Assembly (NCBI GenBank): GCA_001898785.1
Contig: MKVE01000029.1
Coordinates: 1 to 56,401, forward strand
DNA from: Chryseobacterium sp. 36-9
GTDB lineage: Bacteria; Bacteroidota; Bacteroidia; Flavobacteriales; Weeksellaceae
Direction of reading: 5' to 3'
DNA length: 56,401 nt
Part shown: piece by piece, positions 1-6,846 of the stretch
Position numbering within the stretch: position 1 is the first letter of the stretch
How the letters are laid out: each line of letters opens with the position of its first letter
The notes under the pieces: generated by a model
What the model saw: only the letters and a program-made list of their open reading frames with translations
Databases searched by the model: none
Told to the model about the DNA's origin: nothing
Made by a program: the position numbers and the translations under genes

Positions 1-472
1 CATCATTGTCGAAGATTCCTGTGTCAATGATTTCATATTCCGGGTCTTTGTTGGAGCGTTGTGCATTTGTATTGATGAGGTCATCGTACGGAAAAGCATT
101 GATGGGGTATTTGTAAACCATCTTCATATAGCTATGAGAAGGCGTGTTATCGAGATAATAAAAGATTTCCTTGATATCTTCACCGTGATTTCCCTGATAA
201 TTGCTCAATCCGAAAAAACGTTCCTTGACTCTGCAATCATTTTTATTCCAAAAAGAAAGCGCAAAGCACAATTGCTGTTTATCATCAGAGATTCCTGCGA
301 TGCCTTCCTCAGCCCATCGGTAGGTCCAGGCTTCCGCTGTATCATGACCAGTAAATCCCCAAGCATCGCCATTGGTACTGTAATCTTCGCGTACATTTCC
401 CCATTGGCGGTGGCTCACGTAAGGTCCCCACTTTTTCCAATTCGGATTTTTTAATTTTTCTTCTTCATTCAT
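1..472 (-). CDS. GH63/MGH1-type glucosidase, N-terminal part (runs off the window)
   Basis: The minus strand stays open from an ATG at 472 to the window edge, about 157 codons. The protein begins MNEEEKLKNPNWKKWGPYV, followed by HRQWGNVREDY, WRWAEEGIAGISDD-like text (here TYRWAEEGIAGISDD), KERFFGLSNYQGNHGED and EIFYYLDNTPSHSYMK. This is the characteristic start of the large Bacteroidota and proteobacterial 'glucosidase' proteins of the MGH1-like/GH63 superfamily, which are usually near 870 residues with an (alpha/alpha)6 catalytic barrel further on. The catalytic part lies outside the window, so substrate cannot be judged. No signal peptide is visible, which suggests a cytoplasmic enzyme. Family assignment is from remembered family text, not a search. 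Confidence 0.82.
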   Translation of the reverse strand, partial: MNEEEKLKNPNWKKWGPYVSHRQWGNVREDYSTNGDAWGFTGHDTAEAWTYRWAEEGIAGISDDKQQLCFALSFWNKNDCRVKERFFGLSNYQGNHGEDIKEIFYYLDNTPSHSYMKMVYKYPINAFPYDDLINTNAQRSNKDPEYEIIDTGIFDND

Positions 473-510
473 TTTTCTAATTATTTTTTGACAATAATTA
501 TTCTTTTTAT

Positions 511-681
511 TAGGAGCAACACGGTTGTACCTTTGCTAGAACATCCCAACCCGCTGTCCACTATATCTTTTTTGTTTTTTTACAACATTTGTCATTCTGA
601 GCTTGTCGAAGAATCTAAAAAAAACAAAAAAGGATGCCGTTCCCATCGGGGCTATGTTGAAGATTCTCAATTCTTTCAACG
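511..681. repeat. Dispersed intergenic repeat, copy A
   Basis: This segment matches 5650-5811 in order: TAGGAGCAAC, then CCCGCTGTCCACTATATC and TTTTTTGTTT, then CAAAAAAGGATGCCGTTCC, ATCGGGGCTATGTTGAAG and CTTTCAA. The central parts (ATC-TTTTTTGTT and AACAAAAAAGGAT) are complementary and could form a hairpin. No coding potential is credible. Similar GGATGCCGTTCC/ATCGGGGCTA elements are, from memory, scattered in Chryseobacterium intergenic regions. The two copies here have different central spacers. Confidence 0.8.
591..616. repeat. GTCATTCTGA...GAAGAATCT short dispersed repeat, nested in repeat A
   Basis: The 26 bases GTCATTCTGAGC-TTGTC-GAAGAATCT match a second copy at 4404-4429 (GTCATTCTGAAC-GAAGT-GAAGAATCT) except in the middle. 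It sits inside repeat copy A but is absent from copy B, so it looks like a later insertion. The motif is a familiar short intergenic repeat of many bacteria, including Bacteroidota. Confidence 0.75.
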
Positions 682-725
682 AATTAAAAAACCATTAATA
701 ATTTATATTCATCATTAACAATTAA

Positions 726-1532
726 TTATCCGTTATCCGCAAAACTTTCCAGCGTTGTCATTCCGCCATCCACATAGATACTCGCACCGGTAATATAATC
801 CGAATAATCACTTGCCAAAAATACGGCTAAATTCCCAATATCTTCCGGTTGCCCGATTCTGTCATACGGAATCAGCGTCATTAGTGCATCAAGAGATTTT
901 TCATTATCCCAAGCCGATTTGTTGATTGGTGTTTGGATAGCACCGGGACAAATATTATTCACACGGATTTTTTGTTTCCCATATTCCTGTGCCAGCGTTT
1001 GCATCAGCATTCTAAGCGCTCCTTTGCTGGAAGCATAATTAGCGTGTCCGGCCCAAGGGATTGTTTCGTGAACACTGCTGATGTTGATGATTTTTCCCAA
1101 TGCTTTGGATTTATCGGTCATTCCGCGTTTTAAGAATTCTTTAATCGCTTCCCGCGAACAAAGAAATTGTCCTGTAAGATTGACGTCAATCACTTTTTGC
1201 CATTGTTCCAGAGTCATATCAACAAAGGCTGCATCCTGCTGTAAACCGGCATTATTAATGAGAATATCAACAGTTCCGTATTGATTAATAGTCGTTTGAA
1301 ACATCGCCAAAACTTGGTCTTCCTTACTCACATCACATTGAATAATCAATCCTTCGCCACCGTTTTCCTCAATGGTTTTCAGGGTATCTTCAGCTTCCGG
1401 ACGAGAATGTTCCGATGAATGATTCACGATAACAATGGCTCCGGATTTTGCCAGACTGATAGCGATTCCTTTTCCTATTCCGCTGCTAGAACCCGTAACA
1501 ATAGCAACTTGTTTATTAAGATTAATGTTCAT
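726..1532 (-). CDS. SDR-family oxidoreductase, glucose 1-dehydrogenase-like
   Basis: This is a classical short-chain dehydrogenase/reductase of 268 residues. Seen: the cofactor motif TGSSSGIG at 13-20, NNAG at 93-96, and a catalytic set N118, S153, Y166 and K170 (YASSK), with a C-terminal YVDGGMT typical of the family. The stretch IINISSVHE matches the text seen in Bacillus-type glucose 1-dehydrogenases, so NAD(P)+-dependent oxidation of a sugar is the best guess. SDR substrate calls are unreliable, and 3-oxoacyl-ACP-reductase-like or other polyol activity is possible. It is cytoplasmic. It is divergent from the methionine operon, with a shared 330-base intergenic region, and nothing links the two functionally. 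Confidence 0.85.
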   Translation of the reverse strand: MNINLNKQVAIVTGSSSGIGKGIAISLAKSGAIVIVNHSSEHSRPEAEDTLKTIEENGGEGLIIQCDVSKEDQVLAMFQTTINQYGTVDILINNAGLQQDAAFVDMTLEQWQKVIDVNLTGQFLCSREAIKEFLKRGMTDKSKALGKIINISSVHETIPWAGHANYASSKGALRMLMQTLAQEYGKQKIRVNNICPGAIQTPINKSAWDNEKSLDALMTLIPYDRIGQPEDIGNLAVFLASDYSDYITGASIYVDGGMTTLESFADNG

Positions 1533-1642
1533 TGTTTATTTTTTTGGTGAAGTTGGTTAAGCAAATATTGTACACAATTGCTGTTATAAATTTCTTAAAT
1601 TGGATTGTTAATAAAAAATTTATACTGACTTTTTTCAGTTTA

Positions 1643-1675
1643 TTTGGAAAAATAATAATTTCTTATCTATCTTTG
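1643..1675 (+). promoter_or_regulatory. Promoter of the methionine operon
   Basis: TTTG at 1643-1646, a 21-base spacer, and TATCTTTG at 1668-1675 match the Bacteroidota housekeeping consensus TTTG-N19/21-TAnnTTTG. Transcription would begin near 1679, about 30 bases before the riboswitch. Confidence 0.75.
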
Positions 1676-1707
1676 CGCCCAGATTTGTTCATTCACATAT
1701 TGAAAAT

Positions 1708-1808
1708 GTTATCGAGAAAGGTGGAGAGATTAGACTCTGTGAAACCTTGGCAACCCTTCGGAAACGAAGAAGGTGCTAAATTCTATCTGCAATGGCAGAA
1801 AAGATAAC
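1708..1808 (+). promoter_or_regulatory. SAM-I (S-box) riboswitch leader of metX operon
   Basis: The P1 arms are GTTATC at 1708-1713 and GATAAC at 1803-1808. Between them lie the S-box core blocks: GAGAAAGGTGGAGAGATTAG, GAAACCTTGGCAACC (1741-1755), a P3 tip CTTCG-GAAA-CGAAG (1756-1769), GGTGCTAAATTC (1772-1783), and a P4 hairpin CTGC/GCAG (1787-1798). The class is clear from sequence and architecture. It lies directly upstream of homoserine acetylation and methionine genes, the classic target set. I could not identify a convincing terminator or ribosome-site switch between 1809 and 1862, so the mode of control is open. Confidence 0.93.
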
Positions 1809-1862
1809 CTAGACATTTATTCTACATTTCCCGTAGCATTTTCAATTTTTTACAAGACAAAA

Positions 1863-2804
1863 TTGGAAAACAAGCTACAACATATCAACATTCAACACTT
1901 CGAAACTCAGAACGGAAAAGTTCTCGATATTCCGCTAAGCTATCAGCTTTTCGGAAAAGAACTGTATTCGGCTCCAATTGTTTTGATCAATCACGCTTTG
2001 ACGGGAAACTCTGATGTTGCCGGCGAAAACGGCTGGTGGAAATCTTTGGTTGGAGAAGGAAAAGTGATTGATACTAATCAATTTACAATTATCTGTTTCA
2101 ATATTCCAGGCAATGGTTTTGACGGATTTTTCATTGATAATTATGAAGATTTCACAGTTCAGGATATTGCATCGGTTTTTCTACAAGGATTGGAAAAACT
2201 TAAAGTTAAAAAATTATTCGCTTTGGTTGGAGGCTCAATTGGAGGCTCAATCGGTTGGGAAATGCTGGCTTTAGACAATAATTTAGCCAAAAAATTCATC
2301 CCGGTTGCGACAGATTTCAAAACTTCGGATTGGTTACATTCTCAATGTCTGGTTCAGAAATATCTTCTGGAATCAGAAGAAAAACCTCTTGAAAAAGCCA
2401 GAGTTCACGCCATGTTATGCTACAGAACACCGAAATCACTTAACTCAAGATTCAACCGGGAAATCGATTCCGAAAAGAAAATTCTGAAATCTCATGACTG
2501 GCTCAATTTTCACGGAAAACGATTAAACGAAAGGTTTAGTTTAAAAGCTTACAAACTCGTTAATCATCTTCTGATGAACATTAATGGAAAGCAAAATGAA
2601 TTGGAAAATATCAATGCAGAGATCCATTTAGTAGCAGTAGATTCAGACCTTTTTTATCCCGCTTTTGAAATTAAGAATACTTACGATTTTTTACTAAATA
2701 AAAACAGAAATGTTCAGTATCACGAAATAAAATCTATTCACGGACACGACGCTTTCCTGATGGAATACCAACAACTGAACACAATTTTAAAACCAATTTT
2801 TTGA
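1863..2804 (+). CDS. metX: Homoserine O-acetyltransferase-like alpha/beta hydrolase
   Basis: MetX-type acyltransferases activate L-homoserine with an acetyl group for direct sulfhydrylation. Seen: GGSIGG with the nucleophile S125, AVDSDLFYP carrying the acid D262, and GHDAFL carrying H295, the usual catalytic triad. Also seen are NHALTGNS near residue 44 and RIHAMLCYRT-like text (here RVHAMLCYRT). The frame is open back to an ATG at 1773, but that ATG lies inside the SAM riboswitch, so I place the start at the TTG at 1863, giving MENKLQHINI and 313 residues, close to flavobacterial homologues as I recall them. It is the first gene of the operon, four bases before the homoserine dehydrogenase gene. 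Acetyl versus succinyl specificity is inferred. Confidence 0.88.
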   Translation: MENKLQHINIQHFETQNGKVLDIPLSYQLFGKELYSAPIVLINHALTGNSDVAGENGWWKSLVGEGKVIDTNQFTIICFNIPGNGFDGFFIDNYEDFTVQDIASVFLQGLEKLKVKKLFALVGGSIGGSIGWEMLALDNNLAKKFIPVATDFKTSDWLHSQCLVQKYLLESEEKPLEKARVHAMLCYRTPKSLNSRFNREIDSEKKILKSHDWLNFHGKRLNERFSLKAYKLVNHLLMNINGKQNELENINAEIHLVAVDSDLFYPAFEIKNTYDFLLNKNRNVQYHEIKSIHGHDAFLMEYQQLNTILKPIF

Positions 2805-2808
2805 ACTG

Positions 2809-4347
2809 ATGACAGACAAGAACGCAATTAATATTTATAGAAACAAAGCTTTAGTGAATTTCGAAGGAAAAGATTTCCTTGGACAAATCGGCGTAGATTC
2901 ACGTATTTTTAATGCTTTGAATGGAGGCGGAATCAGCGTTGGTGTAATTTCCCAGCAAGCGATTGAAAACGGAATTTCTGTTTTGGTCGATGAAGATGAT
3001 GCGCAGGATGCAGTGGATGTTTTGAAAAAAGAATTTGAAAAAGAAAAATCGGAAGGTCACGTCAGCAATATTTATAGTATTGAAAATCTTAGTGTGATCG
3101 GATTTGTTTCGGATAATTATAACAAGATTTTATCAGAGCTTCAGCGTAATAAAATTTTCCCTTTGTTGTTGAGTCAAATCGCTTCTGCAGGAAGAGTGAA
3201 CATTGTAGTAACCGGAAATCAGACCGAAATCACAAAAAATATCATCGAAACCGAAATCTACGGAAAACCGAAAACCGTTCATCTTGCGTTAATTGGCCAC
3301 GGTAATGTTGGCGGAACTTTGGTAGAGCAGATTCTGGATTCGGCTTATGATATTCTGAATCGTAAAAGAGTGGATTTGAAAATCGTTGCAATTGCCAATT
3401 CCAGAAAAGTAGCTTTCAACAAAGCCGGTTTCGGAAGTGATTGGAGACAAAAAATCAAATATTCTCAAACAGAATCCAGTGTCCAGTCTTTGGTAGATTT
3501 TGCAAACGAACATCATTTGGAAAATTTGGTGATGGTAGATAATACAGCGAGTAAGGATTTTGTGAAAAGTTATCCGGTTTTTGTGGAAAATGGTTTTGAT
3601 GTCGTTGGTTCGAACAAAATCTACAACACATTACCGATTGCAGAATATAGGAATTTCAGAAAATTATTAGAAAAAAATAAAAAGAAATATCTTTATGAAA
3701 CGAATGTTGGTGCTGGTTTGCCTTTGATTGATACTATCAAGCTTCTGCATCTTTCAGGCGAAAATATCACAAGAATTAAAGGTGTTTTCTCTGGAACATT
3801 GAGCTATGTTTTCAATAATTTTTCGCTTCGTAATGACAAATTCTCAACGATTATCAACGAAGCTTTGGAAAAAGGTTTCACAGAACCGGATCCGCGCGAA
3901 GATCTATCGGGAAATGATGTTGCAAGAAAACTGTTGATTCTGGCAAGAGAACTTGATTTGATTAATGAATTTGATGATATCAATATTCAGAATCTTGTTC
4001 CTGAAAGTTTGTTGTCTGTTTCTAAAGAAGAATTTCTTTCAAGATTGGAAGAATTAGATTCCGAATATCAGAAAATTAAAGAAAACCAGAAACCTGACCA
4101 CGTCCTAAGATATGTCGGCGATTTGCACGGCGATTTACAAAAAGAAAAAGGTGAATTGGATGTGAAACTAATTTCCGTGCCAGCCAATTCGGCATTAGGA
4201 CAACTTAAAGGTTCCGATTCTATTTTCGAAATCTATACAGAAAGTTACGGCGAAAATCCAATTGTCATTATGGGAGCCGGAGCCGGAGCAAAAGTGACTG
4301 CCAGAGGTGTTTTCGGAGATATTTTAAGACTTAGTGAAACCAAATAA
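2809..4347 (+). CDS. hom: ACT-region homoserine dehydrogenase
   Basis: It reduces aspartate semialdehyde to homoserine with NAD(P)H, the branch point to threonine and methionine. Seen: residues 1-155 form an ACT-like regulatory region resembling the linker of bifunctional ThrA (VDSRIFNALNGGGISVGVIS; TGNQTEITKNIIE), with no aspartokinase catalytic part. The Rossmann motif GHGNVG spans 163-168, followed by ATVVDNTAS-like text (here VMVDNTAS), VVGSNKIYN, GAGLPLIDT, GVFSGTLSYVFNNF and GFTEPDPREDLSGNDVARK, the substrate-binding signature. Its 512 residues suit an ACT-HSD without kinase. It starts four bases after metX, so the two are translated from one message. The ACT region implies feedback by threonine or another amino acid, but which one cannot be read from the sequence. 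Confidence 0.92.
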   Translation: MTDKNAINIYRNKALVNFEGKDFLGQIGVDSRIFNALNGGGISVGVISQQAIENGISVLVDEDDAQDAVDVLKKEFEKEKSEGHVSNIYSIENLSVIGFVSDNYNKILSELQRNKIFPLLLSQIASAGRVNIVVTGNQTEITKNIIETEIYGKPKTVHLALIGHGNVGGTLVEQILDSAYDILNRKRVDLKIVAIANSRKVAFNKAGFGSDWRQKIKYSQTESSVQSLVDFANEHHLENLVMVDNTASKDFVKSYPVFVENGFDVVGSNKIYNTLPIAEYRNFRKLLEKNKKKYLYETNVGAGLPLIDTIKLLHLSGENITRIKGVFSGTLSYVFNNFSLRNDKFSTIINEALEKGFTEPDPREDLSGNDVARKLLILARELDLINEFDDINIQNLVPESLLSVSKEEFLSRLEELDSEYQKIKENQKPDHVLRYVGDLHGDLQKEKGELDVKLISVPANSALGQLKGSDSIFEIYTESYGENPIVIMGAGAGAKVTARGVFGDILRLSETK

Positions 4348-4379
4348 ATTAAATTAATGTAACAATATAAAAGTGTAGC

Positions 4380-4465
4380 AATTTACCAATTTTTATAAGC
4401 AGTGTCATTCTGAACGAAGTGAAGAATCTCATTATTACATTGGTAAATTATTACATTGGTAAATT
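4380..4465. repeat. Composite intergenic repeat: inverted AATTTACCAAT arms around a CATTCTGA repeat, with a 2x16-bp tandem
   Basis: AATTTACCAAT at 4380-4390 is the exact reverse complement of ATTGGTAAATT at 4439-4449 and 4455-4465. The right side is a perfect 16-base tandem, ATTACATTGGTAAATT at 4434-4449 and 4450-4465. Between the arms lies GTCATTCTGAAC...GAAGAATCT (4404-4429), a second copy of the repeat at 591-616. The element fills the gap between hom and metZ. Confidence 0.75.
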
Positions 4466-4473
4466 AAAATTTT

Positions 4474-5634
4474 ATGGAAAATTTTGAAACACAAGCCATA
4501 AGAATCCAAACCGAAAGAACTCAGTTTGACGAACATTCCACGCCATTATATCTCACGTCAAGCTTCGTATTTGAAGATGCGGAAGATATGCGTGCAAGTT
4601 TTGCGGAAGAAAAAGACAAGAATCTTTACAGCCGTTTTAACAACCCCAACGTTACCGAATTTGTAGATAAGATTGTAAAAATGGAAGGTGCGGAATCCGG
4701 TTACGCTTTTGCAACGGGAATGGCTGCTATTTATTCCACTTTTGCCACGTTGCTCAACGCTGGCGACCATATTGTGAGCTGTCAGTCGGTGTTCGGTTCT
4801 ACTCACACATTATTCACAAAATATTTTCCAAAATGGAATATTGAAACATCTTATTTCAAAGCAGAAGATGCAGAAAACGTAGAGCAATACATCAAACCAA
4901 ATACAAAAATCTTGTACCTGGAAACACCGACAAACCCGGCAATCGAAGTGTTGGATTTGGAGTTTTTCGGACAGATTGCAAAAAAACATAACCTGATCTT
5001 CATCGTTGACAATTGTTTTGCAACACCTTACTTGCAGCAACCGATTAAATACGGGGCAGATTTGGTCGTTCATTCCGCAACGAAATTGATTGACGGTCAA
5101 GGGCGGGTTCTAGGCGGTGTTGCGGTTGGAAAAGCAGATTTAATTCGTGAGATTTATCTGTTTGCGAGAAATACAGGTCCGGCAATGTCGCCATTCAATG
5201 CCTGGGTTTTGAGCAAAAGTTTGGAAACTTTGGCGATTCGGGTAGAGAAACATTGCGAAAACGCATTGAAAGTGGCTGAGTTTCTGGAAAATCATCCCAA
5301 TGTAGAATTGGTAAAATATCCGTTCCTGAAATCTCATCCAAGCTACGAAATTGCTAAAAAACAAATGAAATTAGGCGGAAATATCGTCGCTTTCGAAATC
5401 AAAGGCGGTATCGAGGGCGGTAGAAATTTCCTGAACAGAATTAAGATGTGTTCCCTTTCCGCCAACTTGGGAGACACAAGGACGATTGTTACACATCCTG
5501 CTTCCACAACGCATTCCAAACTTTCCGATGAGGAAAGAAACGAAGTTGGAATTACTGCCGGGTTGGTGCGTTGTTCTGTAGGATTAGAAAATATTGATGA
5601 TATAATTAATGATTTAAAACAAGCTTTAGACTAA
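4474..5634 (+). CDS. metZ: O-acyl-homoserine sulfhydrylase (MetZ/MetY-like, PLP)
   Basis: It is a Cys/Met-metabolism PLP enzyme of 386 residues. Seen: YSRFNNPNV (52-60), SGYAFATGMAAI (75-86), LETPTNPAIEV (149-159), FIVDNCFATPYLQQP (176-190), and HSATKLIDGQG with the Schiff-base lysine K204. The length fits MetZ (about 400) better than MetY (about 430). With MetX upstream, direct exchange of the acyl group of O-acetylhomoserine for sulfide to give homocysteine is the likely reaction; cystathionine gamma-synthase remains an alternative. It follows hom after a 126-base repeat-filled gap and precedes the metH pair, so it belongs to the same SAM-controlled cluster. It may be transcribed by read-through past the repeat. 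Confidence 0.87.
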   Translation: MENFETQAIRIQTERTQFDEHSTPLYLTSSFVFEDAEDMRASFAEEKDKNLYSRFNNPNVTEFVDKIVKMEGAESGYAFATGMAAIYSTFATLLNAGDHIVSCQSVFGSTHTLFTKYFPKWNIETSYFKAEDAENVEQYIKPNTKILYLETPTNPAIEVLDLEFFGQIAKKHNLIFIVDNCFATPYLQQPIKYGADLVVHSATKLIDGQGRVLGGVAVGKADLIREIYLFARNTGPAMSPFNAWVLSKSLETLAIRVEKHCENALKVAEFLENHPNVELVKYPFLKSHPSYEIAKKQMKLGGNIVAFEIKGGIEGGRNFLNRIKMCSLSANLGDTRTIVTHPASTTHSKLSDEERNEVGITAGLVRCSVGLENIDDIINDLKQALD

Positions 5635-5649
5635 AGGAATCGAAGGAAT

Positions 5650-5811
5650 TAGGAGCAACAAGTTTTCGTCTTCGAAACAAGTTCCCAATCCGCTATCCAC
5701 TATATCTTTTTTGTTTACGACGTTTTGTCCTCAATAGAAAATTTTCAGAAATACAAAAAAGGATGCCGTTCCTATCGGGGCTATGTTGAAGATTGGTCTT
5801 TCAATCGACGA
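5650..5811. repeat. Dispersed intergenic repeat, copy B
   Basis: This is a second copy of the element at 511-681: TAGGAGCAAC, CAATCCGCTATCCACTATATC with TTTTTTGTTT, then CAAAAAAGGATGCCGTTCC, ATCGGGGCTATGTTGAAG and CTTTCAA. The middle differs from copy A and lacks the CATTCTGA insertion. It fills the gap between metZ and the first metH gene. Confidence 0.8.
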
Positions 5812-5829
5812 TAAAAATTAAATTAAAAA

Positions 5830-6843
5830 ATGAATAATTCAGAACAACTATACAACGCACTAAAAAACAGAATTCTCATTCTCGATGGAGCAATGGGAAC
5901 TATGATTCAGCGCTACAATTTCACCGAGGAAGATTACCGAGGTGAGCGATTCAAAGACTGGAAATCCCCGCTGAAAGGAAACAATGATTTGTTGTCTCTC
6001 ACGCAACCAGAAGCTATTGAAGAAATTCACAGAAAATACCTTTTAGCAGGTGCAGATATCATCGAGACCAATACATTTTCTGGGACAACCATTGCAATGG
6101 CGGATTATCATATGGAAGATTTGGTTTACGAACTAAACTATGAATCTGCCAAAATCGCCAGAAAAGTCTGTGATGAATTTACCGCTCAGAATCCTGATAA
6201 ACCGAGATTTGTAGCAGGTTCCATCGGACCAACCAACAGAACGGCAAGCCTTAGTCCGGACGTCAATGACCCAGGTTACAGAGCCATCACTTTTGATGAG
6301 CTCAGAATTGCTTACAAACAACAAGCAGAAGCTTTGCTCGACGGAGGTTCCGACATTCTTTTGGTTGAAACAATCTTCGATACTTTGAATGCAAAAGCGG
6401 CACTTTTTGCCATTGATGAAATAAGAGAAGAACGCAATATCACTATTCCAATTATGGTTTCAGGAACGATTACCGATGCTTCTGGAAGAACTTTGAGTGG
6501 GCAAACGGCTGATGCATTTTTGATTTCTGTTTCACATATGGATTTGATAAGTGTCGGTTTCAACTGTGCTTTAGGAGCAAAACAATTGACACCTTATCTG
6601 GAAATTCTTGCCAATCACACAGATTTCGGAATCTCTGCTTATCCAAATGCCGGTTTACCGAATGCTTTCGGTCAGTACGACGAAACTGCGGAGCAAATGG
6701 CCAATCAGGTTGAAGAATATTTAGAAAAAGGATTAATTAATATCATTGGTGGTTGCTGCGGAACAACACCGGACCATATCAACGCCATTGCTGATTTGGC
6801 AAAAAATTATAAGCCGAGACAATTATCGGTAATTAGTCAATAA
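5830..6843 (+). CDS. metH: Methionine synthase, homocysteine S-methyltransferase module (split MetH, part 1)
   Basis: The first module of cobalamin-dependent methionine synthase is here a separate 337-residue protein. It binds homocysteine thiolate on zinc. Seen: [11 protein letters not shown] (17-27), the zinc ligands C246 (GFNC) and C309/C310 (GGCCGTTP), plus [10 protein letters not shown] and [11 protein letters not shown]. It stops with TAA at 6841-6843 and the second half begins at 6847. This is a clean gene boundary with its own ATG in a different context, not a damaged codon. Split MetH is, from memory, normal in Flavobacteriia. The protein must dock onto the partner encoded next door. 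Confidence 0.93.
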   Translation: MNNSEQLYNALKNRILILDGAMGTMIQRYNFTEEDYRGERFKDWKSPLKGNNDLLSLTQPEAIEEIHRKYLLAGADIIETNTFSGTTIAMADYHMEDLVYELNYESAKIARKVCDEFTAQNPDKPRFVAGSIGPTNRTASLSPDVNDPGYRAITFDELRIAYKQQAEALLDGGSDILLVETIFDTLNAKAALFAIDEIREERNITIPIMVSGTITDASGRTLSGQTADAFLISVSHMDLISVGFNCALGAKQLTPYLEILANHTDFGISAYPNAGLPNAFGQYDETAEQMANQVEEYLEKGLINIIGGCCGTTPDHINAIADLAKNYKPRQLSVISQ

Positions 6844-6846
6844 TTT

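Noticed and set aside
59-454. Plus-strand open frame of 131 codons at the left edge
   Set aside because: It is antisense to the GH63-type glucosidase reading frame, which has strong family text on the minus strand.
488-718. Plus-strand open frame of 76 codons
   Set aside because: It runs through the dispersed repeat and nested CATTCTGA element; the translation is the repeat read as protein.
1532-1807. Plus-strand open frame of 91 codons before metX
   Set aside because: It covers the promoter and the SAM-I riboswitch; low-complexity, unlike any protein family.
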